DNA from: Paracoccaceae bacterium Fryx2
GTDB taxonomy: Bacteria > Pseudomonadota > Alphaproteobacteria > Rhodobacterales > Rhodobacteraceae
Direction of reading: 5' to 3'
DNA: 64,000 nucleotides
Assembly (NCBI GenBank): GCA_032334235.1
Contig: JAVSGI010000001.1
Coordinates: 62,001 to 126,000 of the forward strand
Shown piece by piece: positions 17,502 through 28,791 of this stretch. The first letter of the stretch is position 1. Each line of letters starts with the position of its first letter. The notes below the pieces were generated by a model that worked only from the letters and a program-made list of their open reading frames with translations, was not told the DNA's origin and did no database searches. A program made the position numbers and the translations under genes.

Positions 17502-19694
17502 ATGACCTTTATCGCATCGCTTGGCGGCATCGCCTTCCTGCTGGCAACGGCCGTTCCTCCGGCCCCGGTGCCGCCCGGCAGCCCCGGCCCGGAACATCTG
17601 GTTCAGGCCGGCACCAAGGGCCCGGTCGTCGCGGATTTCGGCGTCGTCGAGTATTACCCCAACCTGAAGTCGAAGATCGGCTTCGCCACCAACATCCGGC
17701 GGACGGAACTGGCCGATGCCGGACCCTACATCGACGATCTGGGTCCGGGACTGATGTGTTCCAATATCGAGTTCGACCACTGGTACAAGGATCCGGGCAC
17801 GCCGGTTCCGGCCCTGGCCGAGGACTTCGAGATCGCCGGTGACGCCTCCAGCCGCCCGACCTACCTGCATGACACGCCCGGCGCCTGGCTGACGGGGTAT
17901 CAGCGCATGGTCGGCGATCTCGATGTCGCCCAGCTCTATCAGCTGACGGGGGCCCCGGCACAGTATCAGGCCCCGTCCGACGGGTTCTTCGAGCCTGGCA
18001 AGAAGCGGTCCGACGCGCATCCTGCCCCCGTCGACCCCGAGGCCGCGGCACGGCTGATGGCGGCGTGGACGGCAGAGGCAAAGCATCCCTACCCGGTGCT
18101 GTGGTCGCTGTGGAACGAGCCCAGCCATACGTTGCTGGGGGCGCTGGAGCGCAGGGCGTCGAACGACAAAGGCAAGAAGAACGCCAAGGCGCGCAAGGCC
18201 GACAACGCCGCGCTGCTCGACGGCAGCTCGATGGGCATTGTCGAGCTTTTCGCGCTTTACAGCGCGGCCATGCGGCCGGTGATGGACCCCCATTCCCGGT
18301 TCGGGCTGGCAAGCTTTCTTGCGTCCAATCTGACGCCGGTCCAAATGACCTCGAACCGGAAAGTCTATCTTGACGAGGTGATCGATGCCCTGCGCGCTAC
18401 GGCACCCGGCGCACCGGTCGATTTTCTCAGCTTCAACAGCTTCAGCGACAGATGGGCGATCATCCTGAGCGGGGTCCGCAACGTCCTGGGCACCAGCACC
18501 GATTTCGGACCGGTCATCTTCACGCAATATGCGCCGCGCACCCCGCTGACAGGGCAGAACCTGAACGACGGCGCCCGGACGCGGGAAGAGGACCTCGACT
18601 CCACGCCGCTGCAGGTGGCCGTCGACATGATCGGCGATGTCGCGCAGTTCAACCGGGCAACCGACGTGCAGCATGTCTGCATGTCCTACTGGGTCGGAGG
18701 GGAATACGGCTTCCTGCAAAGCCGGAACGGCAAGCTCAGGCCGACCGTGCGCTATCACGCGATCCGGATGCTGGCGGATCTGCCGGTCGTCCGCACCCGT
18801 CTCGATTTCGCCGGGACCGGCCTGACGGCGCAGGGCGTGCGCGGCCTGGCCGGGCTCAACCAGGCGAAGGCGGCGGTGCTGCTGTGGAACGAGGGCGATG
18901 CGGCGGTGTCGGTGCCGCTCGCGCTGGCGGGCCTGCCGGCCGCGCTGCTGGATGGCGGCGCGCAGGCAACCGTCACCACGCTCGACGGGGCCGGAGAGCC
19001 GGACCGGACCGGGTTCGACGGCCGCCAGGTCGCCCTTCCCGCCCATGGCATGGTCCTGCTGGAAATCGAGGCGGCGCAGATTCCCGACCCGCTGGCCCGC
19101 AGGCATCCCCTCGGCGCCCCGGACGGCGACGGCGGGACGCGCTTCCTGCAGACGCGGTCCTTCACCGACCGGGTCGCGGACAGCTGCACCGGCAAGCTGG
19201 CGCTGCCCGGCATCTCGGGGTGCGCGCGCAACAGCGGCACCTACGGGTTCTACGACTCGGTCCGCGGGGTCGCCTACCTGGGCCAGGGCACGGGCCAGAC
19301 CGACGCCCGGGTGACGGCCACCTATCAGGGCCTGCCGGACCGGCTGTTCGTCAATGCCCGGACCTTCGCCGCCGGAACCGACGTGCCCGGGGCGGCGGTC
19401 GGGATCTCGGCCACCTTCGCGGCCTGCGGCATCGGGGTCGAAGCCCCGGCCGAGGGCCTGACCCCCCGGATGCTGGACTTCCGCACGGTCCCCGCCGACT
19501 GCCGCGAGGGGGCGGCGACGATGACCATCAGCCTGTCCGGCGTGCCTGCGGGCACCCAGGCCGAGGTCTTCCTGTCTGCCGATGCGGCCGAGGCCGACAT
19601 GCTGGCCCGGTTCAGCCCCGCAGCCACCCTGCGGGCCGACCCGCCGGATCTGGAGGAAGGTCTGGTCATCCCCCGCAACCGCAGCGCGCCCTAG
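17502..19694 (+). CDS. secreted GH39-like glycoside hydrolase-fold protein
   Basis: 730 residues with an N-terminal hydrophobic signal-like segment (MTFIASLGGIAFLLATAVPP). A TIM-barrel domain of GH39/clan A type follows. WSLWNEPSH at 202-209 supplies a probable acid/base Glu at E206. The expected second catalytic Glu, usually in a 'TEW/TEF' context near strand 7, may align with TQYAP at 341-345, where a Gln stands instead. The C-terminal ~230 residues form a beta-rich domain with paired Cys. GH39-like proteins in polysaccharide loci trim or process the polymer at the cell surface. If the alignment is right, hydrolytic activity may be altered. Confidence 0.6.
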   Translation: MTFIASLGGIAFLLATAVPPAPVPPGSPGPEHLVQAGTKGPVVADFGVVEYYPNLKSKIGFATNIRRTELADAGPYIDDLGPGLMCSNIEFDHWYKDPGTPVPALAEDFEIAGDASSRPTYLHDTPGAWLTGYQRMVGDLDVAQLYQLTGAPAQYQAPSDGFFEPGKKRSDAHPAPVDPEAAARLMAAWTAEAKHPYPVLWSLWNEPSHTLLGALERRASNDKGKKNAKARKADNAALLDGSSMGIVELFALYSAAMRPVMDPHSRFGLASFLASNLTPVQMTSNRKVYLDEVIDALRATAPGAPVDFLSFNSFSDRWAIILSGVRNVLGTSTDFGPVIFTQYAPRTPLTGQNLNDGARTREEDLDSTPLQVAVDMIGDVAQFNRATDVQHVCMSYWVGGEYGFLQSRNGKLRPTVRYHAIRMLADLPVVRTRLDFAGTGLTAQGVRGLAGLNQAKAAVLLWNEGDAAVSVPLALAGLPAALLDGGAQATVTTLDGAGEPDRTGFDGRQVALPAHGMVLLEIEAAQIPDPLARRHPLGAPDGDGGTRFLQTRSFTDRVADSCTGKLALPGISGCARNSGTYGFYDSVRGVAYLGQGTGQTDARVTATYQGLPDRLFVNARTFAAGTDVPGAAVGISATFAACGIGVEAPAEGLTPRMLDFRTVPADCREGAATMTISLSGVPAGTQAEVFLSADAAEADMLARFSPAATLRADPPDLEEGLVIPRNRSAP

Positions 19695-19861
19695 CCCCGA
19701 CCCGGTGCGCAAAGGCCCCCGGCAAGGCCCCGCCCGTGCCGGTCTGCACCGCTGCCCTGATTCCGCCGTCGGCCGGATTGCGCTGTTCTCCTGACCGAAA
19801 TGATCTGCTAAGCATCCGAAAAGTCGGGTTCCGGCGCTTTTTCTGCAACGAACAACAATGA

Positions 19862-22161
<2,300 letters not shown>

Positions 22162-22173
22162 CCGGGGGCGCCC

Positions 22174-22872
22174 TCAGTCGTCCTCGGGGTCCTCGTCGTC
22201 GCCCCGCGTTCCCAGGGTCTGCGCCACGATGTCCTCGTGATGGGCGATGGCTTCGTCCACATCGTCATAGACATGCAGCTGCCCCTGATCCAGCACCGCG
22301 CCCATGGTGCAGAGCTGGCGGATCTTGCCCATCGAATGGGTGACCACGATGGCGCTGCTTTCGTGCATCCGCTCCAGGAAGACCCGGTTGCTTTTCGTCT
22401 TGAACACCGCGTCGCCGACGCTGGTCGCCTCGTCCACCAGATAGGTGTCGAAGCGGATGCCCATCGAGACCCCGAACGACAGCCGCGAGCGCATCCCCGA
22501 GGAATAGCTGCGGAAGGGCTGGTGATACTGGCGGCCGAGTTCGGCAAAATCCTCGACGAAATCGCTCAGCGCCTCGGTGTCGACCCCGTAGATGCGCGCG
22601 ATGAAGCGGGTGTTCTGCGCCCCGGTCAGGTCGCGGTGAAAGCTGCCCCTGAACCCGACCGGCCAGGAAATCGTGCCGTCCGACAGCACCTCGCCGGTGT
22701 CGGGTTCCAGGGTGCCCGCGATCATCGACAGGAGCGAGGATTTCCCCGCGCCGTTGATGCCCAGCAGGCCGACCCGCGCCCCGGTGGGGAAGGTGGCGTT
22801 GATGCCGGCCGCCACCACCCGGGGTTCGCCCTGCACCCAGAAGGTCTTGCTCAGGTTCTTCAGCCGGATCAT
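22174..22872 (-). CDS. kpsT: capsular polysaccharide ABC transporter ATP-binding protein
   Basis: The ATPase of the polysaccharide exporter. 232 residues, with Walker A GINGAGKSS at 38-46, the ABC signature SYSSGMRSR, Walker B YLVDEATS, and the H-loop VVTHSMGK. It matches KpsT-type proteins, which lack the long C-terminal carbohydrate-binding domain of Wzt. It follows kpsE by 33 nt on the same strand. Its membrane partner KpsM is encoded divergently at 24806. An acidic tail (DDEDPEDD) ends the protein. Confidence 0.93.
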   Translation of the reverse strand: MIRLKNLSKTFWVQGEPRVVAAGINATFPTGARVGLLGINGAGKSSLLSMIAGTLEPDTGEVLSDGTISWPVGFRGSFHRDLTGAQNTRFIARIYGVDTEALSDFVEDFAELGRQYHQPFRSYSSGMRSRLSFGVSMGIRFDTYLVDEATSVGDAVFKTKSNRVFLERMHESSAIVVTHSMGKIRQLCTMGAVLDQGQLHVYDDVDEAIAHHEDIVAQTLGTRGDDEDPEDD

Positions 22873-22905
22873 CCTGCCCGCCCCGTTTCCGCCCCGTTCA
22901 ACCGA

Positions 22906-24579
22906 TCAACGCCGGTCGCGCACGGAGTAGTAGATCAGCACGCCCATCGCCCAGATCAGGAAGCCGAACAGCACGCACAGCCCCAGGATCACCCCGCGTT
23001 CGGGATAGCGCGGGCTTTCGGCCAGGGTCGGCTTGATGTGGGCGGCCAGATAGCGCGAGGTGCGCTGCGCCCCGGCCAGCGCCGCGTCATAGGTCGAGAG
23101 CGCCGACATGTAGGCCTGTTCGGCAAATTCGCGGTCCACGGTCAGCCGCTCGAACTCGGCCACCAGGGTGGCGTAATCCTCGCCCCCCGGCCCCTGCCCG
23201 CCCGCCCCGAAGCGCGAGCGTTCGTCGGCGATGCGGGCGCGGATCACCTCGATCCGGCGTTCCAGCTGGCCGATGCGGGGATCGCTTTCGCGGGTGGTGT
23301 CGCGCAGCAGGTCAAGGTCGATCAGGGCTGCGGCAAGCTGGGCCTGCAGGGTGTTCAGCAGCCCCATCTGCCCCTGGATGTCGGCTGCGGGATCGACGAT
23401 CTGCGAGCGCATCCGGAAGGCCGTGACCGCCTCGCGCGCGTTGCGCAGCCTTTCCAGCGCCAGGGCCAGCTCCTCGCGGGCATAGCGCGTGGCATCCTCG
23501 CGCGCGATGGCCGAAAGCTCGTTGGTCCGCAGGGTGCTTTCGTCGAAGATCGCCTGCGCGATGTCCTGCGCATCCTGCGGGTCGAAGGCCTTGGCGACGA
23601 TTTCCATCAGGCCGGTGCCGGGATCATAGGCGATGCGGACCATCCACGACCAGTAGTCCACCAGATCCTCGATCGTGCCGTCGGGGTGGTAGGAAAACAC
23701 CGGGTCCCGGGCCAGATGGCGGGAATATCGGCCCGCCAGATCCAGCCTGGCATCGAGCCGCGTGACCAGTTCCTGGCTCTGGATGAATTCGTAAAGCACG
23801 TCGGTGTCGGCTGAAGAGGCCCCCGACAGCTGGCTCAGCTGCCCCAGCAGATCCGAGGTCGGGCGGCTTTCCTCGGAGCGGACCGAGAAGCCCACGGTCG
23901 AGGCATACTGGTCCACCGCGAAGATCCACAGATACCCCGCCACCAGGATGGCGGGCAGGACCACGATGCCCAGAAAGCTTGCCAGGATCATCCAGTGGCG
24001 GCGCCGGGCGCGGGCGGCCGGGGCGACCGGGCGGATGATGATCGGCGTCAGGTCGGGATCGCCCTTGCCCTTGCCCGCCACGCGTCCGCCCTTGCGGCCG
24101 AGGGGCCGGTTCATCGGGCCGCCGGTCTGCGGCGACTGGAACAGGCCGCCCCGTCCGGGGCCGCTGCGGCTTTCGTCATCCTGGTCATCCTCCTGATCGG
24201 CCCGCCGCCCGCTTTCGAGCCGCCCGCCGTCCTGCCGCCCGCCGTCCTGCCGGACCCGGCGTTCGGCCTGGCGCGAGGCGCGCAGGGCGGATTTCGCCGC
24301 CTCGCCGCCGCCGGTGTCTTCGGCACCCGCATCTTCGGCACCCGCGCCGCGCCGCGTGTCCTCGCCATCTTCGCCCGCGAAGGCGCCACCCGCGATGTCC
24401 CCGGGCCCGCCCCGTTCCGGCCCGCCCCGTTCTGGCCCGACCTGTTCCGGCCCCATCTGGCCCGGACTTCCCCCCGCCCCGAGGATCCCCGCGGCAGATC
24501 CCCCGAGGGGGGCCCTGGCCAGGGGCGGTGCGTCGGCGGCACGGGGTTTCATCAGGTTGATCAGGGATTTCGGTTTCAT
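22906..24579 (-). CDS. kpsE: capsule export inner-membrane protein, KpsE/PCP-3 type
   Basis: Polysaccharide co-polymerase-like protein linking the ABC exporter to the outer-membrane channel. From ATG 24579 it has 557 residues. A long disordered N-terminal region of ~180 residues, rich in Gly, Arg, Asp and Glu, is unusual for the family. Then come TM1 (WMILASFLGIVVLPAILVAG), a VGFSVRSEES periplasmic start, a long coiled coil (~330-450), and TM2 near the C-terminus (GVILGLCVLFGFLIWAMGVL). The open frame extends upstream to 24924 but overlaps divergent kpsM, so the ATG before KPKSLINLM is chosen. Co-transcribed with kpsT. Confidence 0.88.
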   Translation of the reverse strand: MKPKSLINLMKPRAADAPPLARAPLGGSAAGILGAGGSPGQMGPEQVGPERGGPERGGPGDIAGGAFAGEDGEDTRRGAGAEDAGAEDTGGGEAAKSALRASRQAERRVRQDGGRQDGGRLESGRRADQEDDQDDESRSGPGRGGLFQSPQTGGPMNRPLGRKGGRVAGKGKGDPDLTPIIIRPVAPAARARRRHWMILASFLGIVVLPAILVAGYLWIFAVDQYASTVGFSVRSEESRPTSDLLGQLSQLSGASSADTDVLYEFIQSQELVTRLDARLDLAGRYSRHLARDPVFSYHPDGTIEDLVDYWSWMVRIAYDPGTGLMEIVAKAFDPQDAQDIAQAIFDESTLRTNELSAIAREDATRYAREELALALERLRNAREAVTAFRMRSQIVDPAADIQGQMGLLNTLQAQLAAALIDLDLLRDTTRESDPRIGQLERRIEVIRARIADERSRFGAGGQGPGGEDYATLVAEFERLTVDREFAEQAYMSALSTYDAALAGAQRTSRYLAAHIKPTLAESPRYPERGVILGLCVLFGFLIWAMGVLIYYSVRDRR

Positions 24580-24805
24580 GTTCCGGACAACGGCTCTGGA
24601 CGACGGAGGGAAATGGGGAAAGGGGCGGAATGCGTGGGCAGGTCTTTCGCGACGCGGCACAGCCTGATAGAAGCTCTCCGACTGATGGAAGGTCTCCGGC
24701 AGCGCCGCCTTCGGGCCTGGCCTCTCTCTACAGAAGGCGATGGGGTAAATCCAGTGCCGCAGGCCATCTGCGGACAACCGGGCGCGGATCGATGCGGGCA
24801 TCACG

Positions 24806-25636
24806 ATGACAACGAGCGAACATGAGCCGCCAAAGCGCCGGCGGGACAGCAACGCGCTGACCGCCCGCCGTTTCAGGACGCCGCGCACGATCGTGGCGCT
24901 GATGCTGCGCGAGATGTCGACCACCTACGGGCGGTCCCCCGGCGGCTATCTCTGGACGATCCTCGAACCCGTGGGCGGAATCGCGCTGTTCACCCTGGTC
25001 ATGACCCTGGGGCTGCGCATCAGGACGCCGATGCTCGGGATCAACTTTCCGCTGTTCTATGCCACGGGCATCCTGACGCTGATGCTGTACCAGCGCGGCT
25101 CGGGTGTGGTGGCCTCGGCGATCACGTTTTCCAGCGCGCTGCTTTCCTACCCTGGCGTGACCTATCTCGACGCGATCCTGGCGCGGTTCTTCGTGAACCT
25201 GCTGACCTATCTGGTGATCAGCTACCTGGTGTTCGGGGGCATCCTGCTGCTGTTCGAGACGCGGGCCATACTGGACGTGCCGTCGATCATGCTTGCCCTG
25301 GGCCTGGCCGCGCTGCTGGGGCTGGGGGTGGGAAGCCTGAATGCCTATCTCTTTCCCACCTTCCCGCTGTGGGACACGGTCTGGGGCATCCTGACCTTTC
25401 CGCTGTTCCTGCTGTCGACGGTGATCTTCACCTATGAATCGCTGCCGCCCGACGGGCAGGCGATCCTGTGGTACAACCCGCTGGTGCACATCATCGGGAT
25501 CATGCGCCGGGGTTTCTACCCGACCTATGACGCCGTCTGGGCCAGCCCGATGTATGTCGTGGGCTTTTCGCTGGTCTTCCTGGTCGCGGGGCTGTTCCTG
25601 CTGCGCCGCTATCACCGCGACATCATGAACCGCTAG
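24806..25636 (+). CDS. kpsM: capsular polysaccharide ABC transporter permease
   Basis: 276 residues of the ABC-2 family. A positively charged N-terminus leads into the conserved amphipathic segment TIVALMLREMSTTYGRSPGGYLWTILEPVG. About six membrane helices follow, and the protein ends in RYHRDIMNR. With KpsT it forms the inner-membrane pump for a lipid-linked polysaccharide. It is transcribed away from kpsE/kpsT across a 226-bp gap, whereas kpsM and kpsT usually sit side by side. No KpsC/KpsS linker-synthesis genes are in the window. Confidence 0.93.
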   Translation: MTTSEHEPPKRRRDSNALTARRFRTPRTIVALMLREMSTTYGRSPGGYLWTILEPVGGIALFTLVMTLGLRIRTPMLGINFPLFYATGILTLMLYQRGSGVVASAITFSSALLSYPGVTYLDAILARFFVNLLTYLVISYLVFGGILLLFETRAILDVPSIMLALGLAALLGLGVGSLNAYLFPTFPLWDTVWGILTFPLFLLSTVIFTYESLPPDGQAILWYNPLVHIIGIMRRGFYPTYDAVWASPMYVVGFSLVFLVAGLFLLRRYHRDIMNR

Positions 25637-25792
25637 GCCACCCCCCGCCCTGGCCCCCGCGCCGCAACCGCCGGGCCGCACTCCCGGGGCGCTTTCGGGC
25701 TGGACAGCGCGTCCCGCAATACGCTTAGAGTCCGGGACACGCCATGCAGGGGCGGCCACAGGGGAAATCCCGCGCAGGATCGAACGCCAAGA

Positions 25793-26773
25793 ATGACACG
25801 ACTGACCTGTATTACAACGACATACAACGACGGCCCGGCCTTGCTGACCAGCGTGCGCTCGGTCCTGGCGCAAGGCTTCCGGGATTTCGAATACATCATC
25901 GTCGATGACGGATCGGCCGACGACACCCCCGCCCTGCTGGCCACCCTCGACGATCCGCGCATCCGCGTCATCCGCCAGGCCAATGACGGACTGTCGGGGG
26001 CGCGCAACAAGGCGCTGGAACAGGCGCGCGGCGATTACGTCTGCTTTCTGGATGCCGACGACAGCCGCCCGAACTGGGCCTTCGCCGCGATGGCCGCGGT
26101 GATCGACCGCGACGCGCCAGACCTGATCCTGTGCCGGGGCATCCTGTCGGATGTCCGGGGCGATCTGGGGCCGTTCTACGACAGCGCCCGCTTCGCGCAG
26201 GTGGCGGCGCTCTGCCCTGCGGGCCTTGCCACCCGCGACAGCCCCGGGGCCGCCGCGATCTGGCCGCTGGCCCAGCGGATGGAGCCGCAATCGGCCAACA
26301 AGGCGGTGCGCCGCGATCTGCTGACCAGAACCGGCATCGGCTTTCCCGACACGCATTTCTTCGAGGACATCTACTTTCACACCAGCGTCCTTGCCGCCGC
26401 CGAACGGGTGTCGTTCCTGCACACCCCCTGCTTCACCTATTTCCGCCGCTATCTGCGGCCGCAGATCACCTCGACCGCGGGCGATCTGCGCTTCGACATC
26501 ATCGCCGTGACCAGGCTGACGCTGGAAGGCTTTGCCCGCCGGCCGCAGTTCCACGACCCCGCGTACCGGGCGGCGGTGCTGGCCTCCTGTCTCAAGATCA
26601 TGGAATGGTGCGGCGCCTCGATCGGACACGCGCATCGCGGGGCCTTCCGGCAGACGGCGCGGGCGATGCTGCGGATGATCGACCCTTTGTATCTGCATCT
26701 GCCGCCGCCGGGCACGGACGACGATCTGGCCCCCCTGCACCGCTATCTGGAGGGGCTGACCCATGCCGACTGA
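25793..26773 (+). CDS. GT2-family glycosyltransferase
   Basis: 326 residues. The GT-A domain begins at once: LTCITTTYNDGPALL, YIIVDDGSADDTPALL, GLSGARNKAL, and CFLDADDSRPNW for the DxD metal site. FFEDIYFHTSVL around residue 185 provides the usual ED acceptor-site motif. No membrane helix is seen. Its end overlaps the next gene's start by 11 nt, so the two are co-translated. Donor and acceptor are not predictable. Confidence 0.88.
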   Translation: MTRLTCITTTYNDGPALLTSVRSVLAQGFRDFEYIIVDDGSADDTPALLATLDDPRIRVIRQANDGLSGARNKALEQARGDYVCFLDADDSRPNWAFAAMAAVIDRDAPDLILCRGILSDVRGDLGPFYDSARFAQVAALCPAGLATRDSPGAAAIWPLAQRMEPQSANKAVRRDLLTRTGIGFPDTHFFEDIYFHTSVLAAAERVSFLHTPCFTYFRRYLRPQITSTAGDLRFDIIAVTRLTLEGFARRPQFHDPAYRAAVLASCLKIMEWCGASIGHAHRGAFRQTARAMLRMIDPLYLHLPPPGTDDDLAPLHRYLEGLTHAD

Positions 26774-28748
26774 CAGCCTGCCGCCAACCCTGACCCCGCC
26801 CGTCCCGACCCCGCCCGCGCTGGCCCTGCCCGAAGACCCGGCCCCCCCGGCAGACCTGACCCCGCTGGCCGATCCGGCCCCGGCCGGGGAGGCGCCGGAT
26901 TTCGTGCCGCTGCCCGAAACCGTGGCGGTGGCGGCCTTCGGGCAAAGCCTGACGCTGGCCGCGCCGCAGGATGCCTTTCTGCGCGACGACACGCTGTGGC
27001 GGCTGCGCGAGATCTACGAACCGGCGCTGGCAACCCAGACCCTCGCGGCCGAAGGCGTGGCCCTCGACATCGGCGCGGGGTTCGGCGGCTTCGCGCTGCC
27101 CTTCGCCTGCGCCTTCCCCGGCTGGACCGTGTGGTGCTTCGAGCCCGAACCCGTGGCCTTCGCCCGGCTGAAGATCAACATCGACACGCTGGGGCTGCGG
27201 AACGTGCTGGCGCTGAACGTCGCCGTCGGGGGCGCGCAGGGCGCGGCCCCGGTGCCGGATGCGCTGGCGGCGGTGCAGGAGGCCCTGGGTGCTGTGGCGC
27301 AGACCCCGCAGGCCCCCGGGGCCATGGCGGCGCTGCTGGCGCTGTGTCCGGCGCAGGATTACCGCCGCCATCTTGACCTGCGCGGGGTGATCGAGCGGGG
27401 CGCGCCTGCGTCCGGCCTGTTCGAGCCCTGCCGCTTTCCCACCCTGCCCGCCGCGGCCCTTGCGGGGCTGGCGCCGCGCCTGCTGAAGCTGACCGCCCCC
27501 CATGCCGAGACCGCCATCCTGGAGGATCTGGCGCAGGCCCCGCTCGACCATGTGCTGGGCGAGCTGTGGACGCAGGTGCCCTCGCGTCTGGTGCATGGCA
27601 CGACCCGTGGCCTGCGCCAGACCTGGCTGCCGGTGGCGGGCGTGCCGCTGTTGAAACTGCGGCGCAGTGCCGACCTGACCGGGCACCGCCCGGGGCTGGA
27701 TGTGGTGGTGGCGATGTACAACGCGCGCGACTGGATCGTGGACTGTGTCGAGGGCATCCTGGCCGGACCGTCCGACGAGGTGCGTGTGCTGGTGGTCGAT
27801 GACGGCTCGACCGATGGCGGCGGCGATCTGGTGGCGGCGGGCTATGACGGGCACCCCCGCGTCGCGCTGCACCGCAAGGCCAACGGCGGCTGCGCCTCGG
27901 CGCGCAACTACGGGCGGCTGATGTCGGATGCGGGCCACATCGCCTTTGTCGATGCCGATGACGTGCCGGGGCCGGGGCTCTATTCCGGCCTGCTGGACCT
28001 CGCGCGCTACACCGGGGCGGAGGTGGTGCAGGGCGGGTTCGAGACGCTGCATGACGACACCGGCGGCCTGCGGCATGACCCCTCCTACGAGGCGCAAGAC
28101 CCCGAGTTTCTGGCCGCCCGGCGCCACGCCTTCGGCGGCGGCACCTGCTGCACCCTGCCCGCCGCCCTGCTGAGCATCGGTCAGCCGACGATCTGGCGCC
28201 GGGTCTACCGGCGCGACTATCTCGACAACCGCAAGATCTGGTTTCCCGAACACATCCGCGCCTTCGACGACCAGATCTTCCAGCTGCTGACGCTGCAACC
28301 CCTGCGCCATGTGCCGATGCTGGACCATGTGCATTACGGCTATCGCCAGCACCCGGGGCAGGACATCAAGCAGGGCGACGAGCGCAGCTTCTATTCGCTG
28401 GAAATGTATCGCCTGATGTTGAAGCGCGCGCTGTCCGAGGGCTGGAACGACACGGGCCCGCTGCTGCGGTCCTATGTCAACACGGTGAACTGGTGCTGGT
28501 CGGGCCTGCGCCCCGACCTGCGGCCGGTCTTCGTCAAGGCCGCGGCGGAACTGTGGGTCTGGATGCAGAAGGCGCTGGGGCCCGCGGCGTTCCGCGACCT
28601 GCCCGACAGCGAGATCCACCTGCCCGATTTCGGCCATTACACCGGGCGCCTTCACCGCCTGCTGCACGACATCGGCCCCTCGCATGGCTGGGCCTATCTC
28701 GACGCGATCGACATGCATGTGCCGATGCTGCGGGCCGCCCGCAAATGA
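26763..28748 (+). CDS. FkbM-like methyltransferase / GT2 glycosyltransferase fusion
   Basis: 661 residues in two catalytic parts. After a Pro/Ala-rich leader, residues ~95-160 carry a SAM-binding fold (GVALDIGAGFGGFALPFA; VWCFEPEPVAFARL; NVLALNVAVGG). Residues ~310-600 are a GT2 domain (LDVVVAMYNARDWIV; VLVVDDGSTDGGGDL; NGGCASARNYGRL; AFVDADDVPGPGLY; AFDDQIFQLLTL). The fusion suggests one enzyme that both adds and methylates a sugar, or caps a chain. It overlaps the preceding glycosyltransferase gene by 11 nt. Confidence 0.8.
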   Translation: MPTDSLPPTLTPPVPTPPALALPEDPAPPADLTPLADPAPAGEAPDFVPLPETVAVAAFGQSLTLAAPQDAFLRDDTLWRLREIYEPALATQTLAAEGVALDIGAGFGGFALPFACAFPGWTVWCFEPEPVAFARLKINIDTLGLRNVLALNVAVGGAQGAAPVPDALAAVQEALGAVAQTPQAPGAMAALLALCPAQDYRRHLDLRGVIERGAPASGLFEPCRFPTLPAAALAGLAPRLLKLTAPHAETAILEDLAQAPLDHVLGELWTQVPSRLVHGTTRGLRQTWLPVAGVPLLKLRRSADLTGHRPGLDVVVAMYNARDWIVDCVEGILAGPSDEVRVLVVDDGSTDGGGDLVAAGYDGHPRVALHRKANGGCASARNYGRLMSDAGHIAFVDADDVPGPGLYSGLLDLARYTGAEVVQGGFETLHDDTGGLRHDPSYEAQDPEFLAARRHAFGGGTCCTLPAALLSIGQPTIWRRVYRRDYLDNRKIWFPEHIRAFDDQIFQLLTLQPLRHVPMLDHVHYGYRQHPGQDIKQGDERSFYSLEMYRLMLKRALSEGWNDTGPLLRSYVNTVNWCWSGLRPDLRPVFVKAAAELWVWMQKALGPAAFRDLPDSEIHLPDFGHYTGRLHRLLHDIGPSHGWAYLDAIDMHVPMLRAARK

Positions 28749-28791
28749 CCGCCGCCACGGGCCCGGCGACACCGGGGGGAAAGGGGGCACG

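Noticed and set aside
13513-19712. Very long open frames opposite the glycosyltransferase and GH39-like genes (up to ~900 codons)
   Set aside because: They are mirror frames of GC-rich coding DNA, rich in Arg/His/Gln/Gly with no motifs; the opposite strand has clear families.
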